This document shows positions 36,650 through 44,980 of a stretch of DNA of 57,413 bases, one piece after another; the first letter of the stretch is position 1, and each line of letters begins with the position of its first letter. The stretch covers positions 1 through 57,413 of the forward strand of contig JACIYN010000026.1 of assembly GCA_014359885.1 (NCBI GenBank). Reading direction: 5' to 3'. Origin of the DNA: Desulfacinum sp. (GTDB lineage Bacteria; Desulfobacterota; Syntrophobacteria; Syntrophobacterales; DSM-9756). Below the pieces are notes generated by a model, which had not been told where the DNA came from, searched no databases, and saw nothing but the letters and a program-made list of their open reading frames with translations. The position numbers were made by a program, and so were the translations under genes.

Positions 36650-38022
36650 GCTCGGAAAGGTTCGGACTACCCATGAAAAGACAAGACATCACGGGTACGG
36701 CTCCCCTTGCCGACCGCATGCGCCCCAGAACCCTGGAGGAATTCGTGGGTCAGGAGCACCTGCTGGGTGAAGGAAGGATCCTCCACAGGCTCCTGCAGAA
36801 AAAACATTTCCAGTCGTTGATCCTCTGGGGCCCCCCGGGATGCGGAAAGACGACCCTGGCCCACCTCATCGTTGAGCACACCGACGCTCATCTCATCTTC
36901 CTTTCCGCCGTCATGGCGGGCACCAAGGACATCCGGGAGGCGGCGGAAGAAGCGCGACGGGTATGGATCCGCACCCAGAAGAAGACGTGGGTCTTTCTCG
37001 ATGAAATCCATCGCCTGAACAAGTCCCAGCAGGACGTCCTGCTGCCCCACGTGGAAAAGGGGATCTTCTACTTGCTGGGCGCCACCACGGAAAATCCCTC
37101 ATTCGAAGTGATCCGGCCGCTCCTCAGCCGATGCCGCGTCCTCACCCTCAAAGCCCTGGAAGCCGGCCACCTCAAGACCATCCTGCAGCGGGCGCTGAGC
37201 GATAGAGAGCGCGGCCTGGGCCTGTTGCGCGCGGAACTTTCCCAGGATGCGGAAAGGATCCTGCTGGAAGCCTCCGGCGGCGACGCCCGGGTCCTTTTGA
37301 ACCTTCTGGAGATGGCCGTCCTCACCACTCCTCCCGATCCCGACGGAAAGCGACGGATCGCAGCGCAAAGCGTGGTGGACGTGCTGGAGCGCCGCCCGGC
37401 CCATTATGACAAGAGCGGTGAAGAGCACTACAACCTGATTTCGGCCTTCCACAAGAGCCTTCGGGGAAGTGACCCGGATGCGGCTCTCTACTGGATGGCA
37501 CGCATGCTGGAAGCCGGTGAAGACCCGCTCTACGTGGCCCGACGGCTCATCGTGGCCGCCTCGGAAGACGTGGGACTGGCGGACCCCTTCGCCCTGGTGC
37601 AGGCGGTGAACGCCTTCCAGGCCTACCAGATGCTGGGGAGCCCGGAAGGGGAACTGATGCTCGCCCAAGCGGCGGTCTACGTGGCCCTGGCCCCCAAGAG
37701 CAACAGCGTCTACACGGCCCTCAAGAAAGCCCGAGGCTCGGCGGGAGCCACGGGCACCGAACCCGTTCCCATGCATCTTCGCAACGCCCCCACCCAACTG
37801 CTGAAAGAACTTGGGTACGGGCGTTATTACAAGTATCCTCACGACTATCCGGAGGGGTGGGTGCCCGAAACCTACCTCCCCCCCTCTCTTGCCGGGACCG
37901 TCTTCTACGAGCCCCGATCGAGGGGCTGGGAAGGCAAATGGAGGGAGTACCTGGACAGGCGCCGGCAGGCCGTGCAAAAAGAACGTGCCAGTCGTCCCAA
38001 GAAAGAAGAGGAATCCGTTTGA
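36640..38022 (+). CDS. rarA: replication-associated recombination protein A (AAA+ ATPase)
   Basis: A 460-residue RarA/MgsA-type AAA+ ATPase related to clamp loaders that acts at stalled replication forks. Landmarks are [21 protein letters not shown] (in part: [15 protein letters not shown]), Walker [10 protein letters not shown], Walker [10 protein letters not shown], sensor 1 [11 protein letters not shown], and [23 protein letters not shown] in the C-terminal tetramerisation region (in part: [16 protein letters not shown]). ATG 36640 and 36646 overlap the preceding gene; ATG 36673 (MKRQDITG) matches the family N-terminus better. Its stop overlaps the TTG start of the next gene. Confidence 0.94.
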   Translation: MEMSSERFGLPMKRQDITGTAPLADRMRPRTLEEFVGQEHLLGEGRILHRLLQKKHFQSLILWGPPGCGKTTLAHLIVEHTDAHLIFLSAVMAGTKDIREAAEEARRVWIRTQKKTWVFLDEIHRLNKSQQDVLLPHVEKGIFYLLGATTENPSFEVIRPLLSRCRVLTLKALEAGHLKTILQRALSDRERGLGLLRAELSQDAERILLEASGGDARVLLNLLEMAVLTTPPDPDGKRRIAAQSVVDVLERRPAHYDKSGEEHYNLISAFHKSLRGSDPDAALYWMARMLEAGEDPLYVARRLIVAASEDVGLADPFALVQAVNAFQAYQMLGSPEGELMLAQAAVYVALAPKSNSVYTALKKARGSAGATGTEPVPMHLRNAPTQLLKELGYGRYYKYPHDYPEGWVPETYLPPSLAGTVFYEPRSRGWEGKWREYLDRRRQAVQKERASRPKKEEESV

Positions 38023-39530
38023 ATCGCGTGGGGTTGAACAACAGTGTGGTGCTGGCTTCCCCGGCCGCGGATCCGGGGGCGGTCGTGCAACGGGGCTCCG
38101 TCGGATCGAAGCCCTTCCGGCTGGTGAAGTACGTGGCCATTTCCAGCCTGGTGGTCATTGTGGTGTCCACGGTCTTCCTGTCCAGTTTCCTCTCGCACCG
38201 GGCCAAGAAGATCCTTTTGGCCAAGAGCGAACAGTACGCCTTTTTGGTGGCGGAGAACCTGAACCATCAGGTCTTTTTCCAATTCACGCTCCCCACGCTC
38301 ATCTCGGAGGGGGAAATCCGCCTGAGCCGCAAGAACCAATATGAGCGCCTGGACAAGGTGGTGCGCAACGCCATCCACGGATTCGCCATCGAACGGGTGG
38401 ACATCTACGATCCCCAGCAGATCCTGACCTACAGCACGGAACAGGAAAAGATCGGGTCCAAGGGCACGCTGGGGGACCGGTTCGATCGGGCCTTTCGCGG
38501 CCAGTCCTTTTCGGTCATCGAAGGCACGGACCGGTCCATCCTGGGCATCTCCTGGCACGTGGGGCCGCAGAAGCTCAAGACCTATCTTCCCATGTGGGTG
38601 GAACGGCCCATGAGCTGGAAGCGTGGTAAGGTCCTGGGCGTTTTCGAGATCACCCAGGACGTCACCGCGGACTACGAAAATATCCGTCGGTTTCAGCTCA
38701 TCATCTTCTCCAGCATCATGATCTTCGTGGGCGTGCTCTTTGCCGCCCTTCTCGCCATCGTGCACCGGGCCGAGCAGATCCTGGAAGCGCGAGCCCGGGA
38801 ACGGAAGAAGCTGGAGGACGAGCTGCACCAGGCGGAAAGGCTGGCGGCCTTGGGGGAAATGATCGCCGGCATCTCCCACGAAATCAAAAACCCCCTGGGC
38901 ATCATCCGAAGCACCGCAGAACTGATGGAAAAGCGGGCCAACGACGAGCGCCAGAAAAAGCTCTCGTCCATCATCGTGGAAGAGGCCACCCGGCTGAACA
39001 ACATCGTCACCGAATTCCTCGATTTCGCCCGCCCCAAGACCCTGCAGACCAGTGAATGCCGCGTGGAAGACGTGCTGGACCGGAACCTGGAGATCCTCCA
39101 GGCCGAATGTCAGAGTCGGGGTATCCAGGTGGAGCGGGACTACCGCACCGGCGGCTACACCCTGGAGTCCGACCCGAACCTGCTCTACCGGGCGTTCCTG
39201 AACCTTTTCTCCAACGCCGTCCAGGCCATGAACGGAGGCGGAACCCTGCGCGTAAGCACCTCGCTGGTCATGACCGATGGGCGGAGCGATCCTTGTCTGG
39301 AAGTACGGATCGAGGATTCGGGGCCGGGCATTCCCGAGGAGATACGCACCAAGATCTTCAATCCGTTCTTCACCACACGGGAACGGGGAACGGGCCTGGG
39401 GCTTTCCATCGTCCAGACCATCATCCAGAGCCATCACGGCTCGGTGGTTCTGGAGCCCGGGGCCCGGGGGGGCACGGCGGCGGTGGTTCGCCTCCCCCTG
39501 CGCCAGCCCAAGGAGGAGGAAAAGGAGTAA
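38019..39530 (+). CDS. NtrB-like membrane sensor histidine kinase
   Basis: A 503-residue kinase. Transmembrane helices lie near residues 38-60 and 225-250, with a periplasmic sensor between them. A coiled-coil-like linker (ILEARARERKKLEDELHQAERL) leads to HisKA with His287 in GISHEIKNPLG and an HATPase with EDSGPGIPEE, FFTTRERGTGLGLSIVQ. The start is TTG 38019 overlapping the rarA stop, with GAAGAGG in front; GTG 38028 is an alternative. It is followed 11 bases later by the NtrC-like regulator gene, its likely partner. The stimulus is unknown. Confidence 0.92.
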   Translation: MNRVGLNNSVVLASPAADPGAVVQRGSVGSKPFRLVKYVAISSLVVIVVSTVFLSSFLSHRAKKILLAKSEQYAFLVAENLNHQVFFQFTLPTLISEGEIRLSRKNQYERLDKVVRNAIHGFAIERVDIYDPQQILTYSTEQEKIGSKGTLGDRFDRAFRGQSFSVIEGTDRSILGISWHVGPQKLKTYLPMWVERPMSWKRGKVLGVFEITQDVTADYENIRRFQLIIFSSIMIFVGVLFAALLAIVHRAEQILEARARERKKLEDELHQAERLAALGEMIAGISHEIKNPLGIIRSTAELMEKRANDERQKKLSSIIVEEATRLNNIVTEFLDFARPKTLQTSECRVEDVLDRNLEILQAECQSRGIQVERDYRTGGYTLESDPNLLYRAFLNLFSNAVQAMNGGGTLRVSTSLVMTDGRSDPCLEVRIEDSGPGIPEEIRTKIFNPFFTTRERGTGLGLSIVQTIIQSHHGSVVLEPGARGGTAAVVRLPLRQPKEEEKE

Positions 39531-39541
39531 CGGGGAAAGTT

Positions 39542-41008
39542 ATGGGAAACGTGCTCATCATCGACGATGAAAAGAATTACCTGTTTATACTGGAAGACTT
39601 ACTGGAAGAAGAGGGGCACTCGGTGTTGACGGCCCAGGACGGAGCGGCCGGCCTGGAGCTCTTTCGCACCAACGACCTGGACGTGGTCGTGACGGACATG
39701 AAAATGCCCGGCATGGATGGCATGGAGGTGCTGGATCAGATCCGCTCCCTCAACCCGGACATTCCCGTGGTGATGATGACGGCCTACGGGACGGTGGAAA
39801 AGGCCGTGGAGGCCATGAAGAAGGGCGCTTTCGACTACATCCTGAAGCCTTTTGAAAACGAAGAGCTCAAGCTGATCATTCGAAAGGCCTGCGATCACTA
39901 CCGGCTGGTCCGGGAAAACCAGGAACTGAGCGCCAAGCTCCAAGAGCGCTACCACTTCCACAACATCATCGGAAAGAGCGCTCCCATGCAGCGCATCTAC
40001 GAGCTGATCGAAAAGGTGGCTCCCACCAAGGCCACGGTGTTGATTACGGGAGAGTCGGGTACGGGAAAAGAGCTGATCGCCCGCGCAGTCCATTACAACA
40101 GCCCCCGGAAGAACGCCGCCTTCATTTCGGTCAACTGCGGGGCCCTGCCGGAAAATTTGTTGGAAAGCGAGCTGTTCGGCCATGAACGGGGGGCCTTCAG
40201 CGGGGCGGTGAGCCTCCGCAAAGGACGGTTCGAACTGGCCCACGGCGGCACGCTCTTCCTGGACGAGATCAGCGAAATGTCCCCGCCCCTCCAGGTCAAG
40301 CTCCTCAGGGCACTCCAGGAAATGGCCTTCGAGCGGGTGGGGGGCTCCGAGACCCTTCAGGTGGATGTGCGCATCGTGGCGGCCTCCAACCGCAATCTCA
40401 AGGAGGAGGTGGCGGCGGGCCGGTTCCGATCGGACCTCTACTTTCGACTGAACGTCGTTCACATCGAGCTTCCGCCTTTGCGGGAGCGCAAGGAAGACAT
40501 CCCATTGCTCATCAAGCATTTCCTCCACAAGTACGCCAAGGAGACGGGGCGCGAGAGCCTGGCCCTATCCCCCGAGGCGCTCCGGCATCTGCTCGACTAC
40601 TCGTGGCCGGGGAACGTACGCGAGTTGGAAAACGTCATTGAACGGGCCGTCATTCTGTGTGCAGGAAGCGAAATCCGGGTCAAGGACCTGCCCCCGGAAG
40701 TGCGCCTGGGGGTCGAGGAGGCGCCCGCACAGCCGCCCCCTCCTTCGGCCCCTGAGGTGCAGCAGCCGGCCCGGCGGGGCGGCCTCATGGAAAGCCGCCT
40801 GCCGCCCAGCCCCCACAGGGAGCGCCAGGTGCGCGCTTTGGACATGGTCCGCACCCAGGGGTTCATCACCAACCGGGACTATTCCAAGCTGAACGAGATC
40901 TCCGAACGCCAGGCCCTGAGGGAGCTCACCGAAATGGTGGACCTGGGGGTCCTGGTGCGGATCGGCAAGGGGAGGGGCTGCCGCTACGTGTTCCCCGAAG
41001 GCGCCTGA
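39542..41008 (+). CDS. sigma-54-dependent response regulator with winged-helix-type C-terminus
   Basis: A 488-residue NtrC-family activator. The receiver has Asp8/Asp9 and phospho-acceptor Asp52 (VVVTDMKMPG). The AAA+ domain has Walker A GESGTGKE, the sigma-54 contact loop GAFSGA (a Ser variant of GAFTGA), Walker B GGTLFLDE and the Arg finger region FRSDLYFRLNV. Instead of the usual Fis-type helix-turn-helix, the last 70 residues read like a winged helix: FITNRDYSKLNEISERQALREL then LGVLVRIGKGRGCRYVF. It likely activates sigma-54 promoters when phosphorylated by the upstream kinase. I found no clear -24/-12 site in the window. Confidence 0.93.
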   Translation: MGNVLIIDDEKNYLFILEDLLEEEGHSVLTAQDGAAGLELFRTNDLDVVVTDMKMPGMDGMEVLDQIRSLNPDIPVVMMTAYGTVEKAVEAMKKGAFDYILKPFENEELKLIIRKACDHYRLVRENQELSAKLQERYHFHNIIGKSAPMQRIYELIEKVAPTKATVLITGESGTGKELIARAVHYNSPRKNAAFISVNCGALPENLLESELFGHERGAFSGAVSLRKGRFELAHGGTLFLDEISEMSPPLQVKLLRALQEMAFERVGGSETLQVDVRIVAASNRNLKEEVAAGRFRSDLYFRLNVVHIELPPLRERKEDIPLLIKHFLHKYAKETGRESLALSPEALRHLLDYSWPGNVRELENVIERAVILCAGSEIRVKDLPPEVRLGVEEAPAQPPPPSAPEVQQPARRGGLMESRLPPSPHRERQVRALDMVRTQGFITNRDYSKLNEISERQALRELTEMVDLGVLVRIGKGRGCRYVFPEGA

Positions 41009-41062
41009 AGGGCACGGGAACCGGGTTGCTCAACTATCCCATCGAACTCAAAGGCAAACCGC

Positions 41063-41090
41063 TTGACATCACTTGGCGAGCCTATAGAAT
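41063..41090 (+). promoter_or_regulatory. promoter of the acyl-CoA carboxyltransferase gene
   Basis: TTGACA at 41063-41068 and TAGAAT at 41085-41090 with a 16-base spacer (TATAGA at 41083 is an alternative -10). Transcription would begin about 60 bases before the gene. Confidence 0.65.
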
Positions 41091-41158
41091 TGCGCGAAGA
41101 TTCCCAGACGGCTGTGGCCCGGAACCCCTCCAACGGACACGAATCAACAGGAGAATCG

Positions 41159-42715
41159 ATGATGCAGACGGTGGCTGAAAAGATCAAGGAGCTGCGAGAG
41201 CGGGAAGCCAAGATCAAGCAGATGGGCGGCGAAAAGGCCGTGGCCAAGCAGCACGAGCGCGGGAAGATGACCGCCCGCGAGCGGCTCGAATACTTCTTCG
41301 ATCCCGGCACGTTCCGGGAGCTGGACATCTTCGTGAAGCACCGGGGCACCCTGTTCGGCCTGGACAAGATGGACATTCCCGCCGACGGCGTAATCACCGG
41401 CTACGGATTGGTCAACGGCCGGCAGGTCTTTGCCTTTTCCCAGGACTTCACCGCCCGTGCCGGCACCCTGGGCGAGATGCATTCCAAAAAGATCTGCAAG
41501 GTGATGGACCTGGCCCTCAAAACAGGAAAGCCCCTGGTGGGGTTCAACGATTCGGGCGGCGCCCGCATCCAGGAAGGCGTGGATGCCCTTTCCGGATACG
41601 GCCAGATCTTTTACCGCAACGCCATCGCCTCGGGCGTGATCCCCCAGATCTCGGCCATCATGGGCCCCTGCGCCGGGGGAGCCGTCTATTCGCCCGCCAT
41701 GACCGATTTCGTGTTCATGGTGAAAAACACCAGTTACATGTTCATCACGGGCCCGGATGTCATCAAATCGGTCCTGGGAGAGGAGGTGACCCAGGAGGAG
41801 CTGGGTGGAGCCATGGCCCACAGTTCCAAGAGCGGTGTGGCCCATTTCGCCTGCGAAAGCGATCAGCACGCCATTGACGAGATCAAGCGCCTTTTGAGCT
41901 TCCTTCCGGACAACAACATGGAAGATCCGCCGGTGGTGGAAACGGGCGACGACCCGAACCGGATGGACCCGGCCCTGGACACCATCCTCCCCGATAATCC
42001 CATGGGGCCCTACGACATGAAGGACGTCATCCGGGCTATCGTGGACAACGGGGACTTCTTTGAAGTCCATGAAAATTACGCCCAGAACATCGTGGTGGGC
42101 CTGGCGCGCCTGGGCGGCCACAGCGTGGGCATCATCGCCAACCAGCCCAAGGTGCTGGCCGGCTGCCTGGACGTGGACTCTTCGGACAAGGCCACGCGGT
42201 TCATCCGTTTCTGCGACGCCTTCAACATCCCGCTGCTCACCCTGGCCGATGTACCGGGCTACCTTCCCGGAAAGCAGCAGGAATGGGGCGGCATCATCCG
42301 CCACGGGGCCAAGCTGCTGTGGTGCTACTCGGAAGCCACCGTTCCCAAGATCACGCTGATCATCCGGAAAGACTACGGCGGCTCCTACCTGGCCATGTGT
42401 TCCAAGGACTTGGGAGCGGACATCGCCTTGGCGTGGCCCACGGCGGAAATCGCCGTCATGGGCGCCGAGGGGGCCGCCAACATCATCTTCCGCAAGGAGA
42501 TTCAGGCGGCGGAAGACCCCAAGGCCAAGCGGGCGGAAAAGATCGAAGAATACCGGAGCCTTCTTTACAATCCCTATATCGCGGCCTCCCGCGGCTACAT
42601 CGACGGGGTGATCGTGCCCAGCGAAACCCGGCCTCGGCTCATCGAAGCCTACGCCATGCTGCGCAGCAAGCGCCAGGCGCTTCCGGCCAAAAAACACGGC
42701 AACATCCCCACCTAG
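41159..42715 (+). CDS. acyl-CoA carboxylase/carboxyltransferase beta subunit (propionyl-/methylmalonyl-CoA type)
   Basis: A 518-residue carboxyltransferase of the crotonase-like biotin-dependent family (PccB/MmdA/12S transcarboxylase). Landmarks are GKMTARERLEYFFDPGTF at the start, GFNDSGGARIQEGVDALSGYG, IMGPCAGGAVYSPAMTDF and, in the second half, DVPGYLPGKQQEWGGIIRHGAK and AVMGAEGAANIIFRKE. It carries carboxyl groups between carboxybiotin and propionyl-CoA/methylmalonyl-CoA. AGGAGA precedes ATG 41159; ATG 41162 is adjacent. No biotin carboxylase or biotin carrier gene lies beside it, so carboxylase, decarboxylase and transcarboxylase roles cannot be told apart here. Confidence 0.93.
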   Translation: MMQTVAEKIKELREREAKIKQMGGEKAVAKQHERGKMTARERLEYFFDPGTFRELDIFVKHRGTLFGLDKMDIPADGVITGYGLVNGRQVFAFSQDFTARAGTLGEMHSKKICKVMDLALKTGKPLVGFNDSGGARIQEGVDALSGYGQIFYRNAIASGVIPQISAIMGPCAGGAVYSPAMTDFVFMVKNTSYMFITGPDVIKSVLGEEVTQEELGGAMAHSSKSGVAHFACESDQHAIDEIKRLLSFLPDNNMEDPPVVETGDDPNRMDPALDTILPDNPMGPYDMKDVIRAIVDNGDFFEVHENYAQNIVVGLARLGGHSVGIIANQPKVLAGCLDVDSSDKATRFIRFCDAFNIPLLTLADVPGYLPGKQQEWGGIIRHGAKLLWCYSEATVPKITLIIRKDYGGSYLAMCSKDLGADIALAWPTAEIAVMGAEGAANIIFRKEIQAAEDPKAKRAEKIEEYRSLLYNPYIAASRGYIDGVIVPSETRPRLIEAYAMLRSKRQALPAKKHGNIPT

Positions 42716-42730
42716 CACTCCCTCAACACA

Positions 42731-42767
42731 CAAGAAACGGCTGACTGGAAGGTCGGCCGTTTTCTTG
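42731..42767 (+). terminator. terminator after the carboxyltransferase gene
   Basis: CAAGAAACGGC(T)GAC pairs with GTC(G)GCCGTTT(T)CTTG across a 6-base loop. The A/T-rich base of the stem could serve either strand. It lies 16 bases after the stop. Confidence 0.65.
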
Positions 42768-42946
42768 TGCACGGAACATCTTCTCCCCAATGCCTCATTT
42801 TGGCATAGCACGTGCTAATCCAGTGAGTGTCAGACTCCTCTGCTGGGAGGAAAAATCGTATCGAGATTGGCCGAGATGGCGATCCCGGACCCAATCCGGC
42901 CCGAGACTTTATATGAAAGGCAACCTCGTTCCGTTCGTGCGCTCGG

Positions 42947-42976
42947 CCTGTAGGGGCGAATCATCATTCGCCCCTA
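42947..42976. repeat. palindrome of the GTAGGGGCGAAT family, split by the intron
   Basis: CCTGTAGGGGCGAAT, CATC, ATTCGCCCCTA. The missing last four bases, CAGG, are found at 43751-43754 right after the intron, so the original 34-base palindrome is exact once the intron is removed. Confidence 0.85.
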
Positions 42977-43750
42977 GTGCGCCCGAGAGCTGGCGCACAC
43001 AGAGAGGTGCAAGTCCTCTCCCGGGAGATGCCCGCTCCCGGTAGTCGAAGGTAACTGCGTCGCCGTGAGGCGGGGTGGAGAGCAACTGGAGACGAACATG
43101 CAGTCCGTAGGATGACGAACTCGATTCGGCCGGGCGTAGCGACGAGCCTCCTAGGGAAGGGCGAAGTCCAGACCCAAGGATCGACAGGGCGAACCCATCA
43201 GAGCGGTCACTGGGAAGTCTGTCACGCTGGGCGGGCAGCACATAAGCGATGACAGGGCGCGTCAGGTGGTTGGAGACGGAATGCATGGAAGTGCGTGTCG
43301 AGTGAATCGGGGAGACCTGCCCGGTGAGAGGTTGGTGTTCATTGCCGCTATGTTGGGCACGAAGAGCCAGCCGGGCAGGAGTCAGAGCGTTCATAGTAGC
43401 GAGGAAGCGGGGTAATGCCCGTGGAGCGAAGGGACGCAGGAAGGTGGATGTGCACGGCTGTGGTGGCACGAAACTTCCCTCTCGCCAGTGCCCTTGAGGG
43501 CTAAGCAAGAGAGATGCGCCGTGGAGGCGCAATCGGTCATGGCAGTCAAGCGCATGCTGAAGGGCCCTGATGTGGGGTTGAAGCCATATTGGTTTCTCGT
43601 CTATGAGTGTTTCAGCCTCTGGAAGACTCATATGCGTTCCTTCAGTCCTCATGAGGTAAAACCACCGACCGGAGAGCCGTGTGCGGGAGATCCGCACGCA
43701 CGGTTCGGAGGGGGGGGCGGTGCAAACCAATGCACCGTCCCTACCCCTAT
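42977..43750 (+). mobile_element. group II intron, 774 bp, without an encoded protein
   Basis: The 5' end GTGCGCC pairs with GGCGCAC after eight bases, as in group II introns (GUGYG start). Domain V is 43674-43706: GAGCCGTG pairs with CACGGTTC, a 2-base CG bulge separates them from the TGCGG/CCGCA upper stem, and the AGC triad is present. Domain VI (about 43709-43748) has a bulged A at 43743, eight bases from the 3' end, the expected branch point; the intron ends in AT. No reverse transcriptase/maturase frame exists, so splicing or mobility would need a protein from elsewhere. Insertion into a hairpin arm resembles class C introns, which favour terminator-like hairpins. Confidence 0.88.
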
Positions 43751-43754
43751 CAGG

Positions 43755-43945
43755 ATCTGCTTCCCGAAGGTGCTTTTCATCCTTCGTTGTCACGGGCCGT
43801 CCGTGATGGGGGTTCATGTGAGAGAGAACCGCGAATGAACGCGAATAGACGCGAATCTTTTTGTCCGACAAATGCCCTCGCCCCGGCCCGCTCTTTCATC
43901 CATGCGGGGCGGCGCGAGGGGAGCCATGACTGTTAGGAGGTCTCC
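43755..43945. other. short gap upstream of the pilus ATPase gene
   Basis: The 191 bases hold a GCGAATGAACGCGAATAGACGCGAA stretch (43831-43856, listed in part as GCGAATGAACGCGAAT), a repeat also seen near 21580 and, inverted, near 34110-34140. Nothing else was recognised. Confidence 0.5.
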
Positions 43946-44917
43946 GTGCTGCCAGCCGCTTCCGTAGTACCGATGCCGATCCAAGAGGTCCAGACCCCGG
44001 ATCACCCCCTTTACGGTCAGTTTTTCATGCTTTCCGACGCGCCCTTTCGCTTAACGCCCGATCCGGACTTTTTCTACCTCACCCAACCCCATTTGCAGGC
44101 CTTGGAACGGATCCGCTACGCCATTCGAACAGGCACCGGATTCATGTGGGTTTTGGGCGAGGTGGGCACCGGCAAGACCACGCTGTGTCGCTACCTGCTG
44201 AAAGAAATCACGGAACAGGCCCACGTGGCCTACATCGTCAGCCCCAGTCTGAGCTTCAGGGAGCTGCTGGCCGCCATTCTGGACGACCTGGGCCTTTCCT
44301 ATGATTCGACGGCCTCCAAGAAGGAATTGGTGGATCGATTCCGCTCCTTTCTGTTGGAAGAGGCGCAACGGCGGACCGTGGTGGTGATCGACGACGCACA
44401 GACCATGCCCGACGAGACCCTGGAAGACCTCCGGCTCCTTTCCAACCTGGAAACGGACAAGGAAAAGCTGGTGCAGGTGCTCCTCATCGGCCAACCGGAA
44501 CTGAAGGAAAAACTCGCCCAACCGCACTTGAGGCAGCTCAACCAGCGGATCGCCATCCGCTGCGAGATTCCGCCGTTGAGCGAAGAAGAAGTACGCCACT
44601 ATGTGGCCTGGCGCCTGCAACGGGCCGGAAACCGGGGCCAAATCCATCTGAGTCCAGGCGCCCTGCGCCGCCTGACCCGCCAAAGCGGCGGCATTCCGCG
44701 CCTGGTCAACCTGCTGGCGGAATACGCCCTACTGGCGGCCTATGTGGAAGGCACCCGGAGCCTGGAGCCGCGGCATGTGGAACGTGCCGCGCGGGAGCTG
44801 TCCCTGGAGCCTCCCCCCGGAAAGGCGAAGCGCCCGAAAAGGTTTATGCTGGCGGCTTCTGCCGGGATCCTGGCGACAGCGGGTCTCGCCTGGCTGGCCG
44901 TTCGGCTCTGGTTTTAA
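43946..44917 (+). CDS. ExeA/GspA-like (MshM-like) AAA+ ATPase
   Basis: A 323-residue AAA+ protein of the ExeA/GspA/MshM group, which helps place or assemble the secretin or pilus complex at the envelope. The N-terminus FFMLSDAPFRLTPDPDFFYLT is a family signature (in part: APFRLTPDPDFFYLT). Walker A is GEVGTGKTT, Walker B is TVVVIDDAQTM, and GIPRLVNLLAEYALLAA follows. A C-terminal hydrophobic helix (about 300-320) may anchor it in the inner membrane. GTG 43946 has TTAGGAGG directly upstream. It opens the plus-strand half of an MSHA-like pilus locus. Confidence 0.9.
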   Translation: MLPAASVVPMPIQEVQTPDHPLYGQFFMLSDAPFRLTPDPDFFYLTQPHLQALERIRYAIRTGTGFMWVLGEVGTGKTTLCRYLLKEITEQAHVAYIVSPSLSFRELLAAILDDLGLSYDSTASKKELVDRFRSFLLEEAQRRTVVVIDDAQTMPDETLEDLRLLSNLETDKEKLVQVLLIGQPELKEKLAQPHLRQLNQRIAIRCEIPPLSEEEVRHYVAWRLQRAGNRGQIHLSPGALRRLTRQSGGIPRLVNLLAEYALLAAYVEGTRSLEPRHVERAARELSLEPPPGKAKRPKRFMLAASAGILATAGLAWLAVRLWF

Positions 44918-44980
44918 CCCCTAAGGCTATGGACAAACGACGGTCTTTCGGACGTCCTGAAACAGTACGGAGCATTCTCC

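Noticed and set aside
38545..38570. TGGCACG followed by GC, resembling a sigma-54 promoter
   Set aside because: It lies within a coding region, and the -12 element TTGC is absent at the right spacing.
42977..43871. Protein-coding frames inside the group II intron (for example a 320-codon minus-strand frame)
   Set aside because: None resembles a reverse transcriptase or maturase. The RNA structure explains the sequence better.
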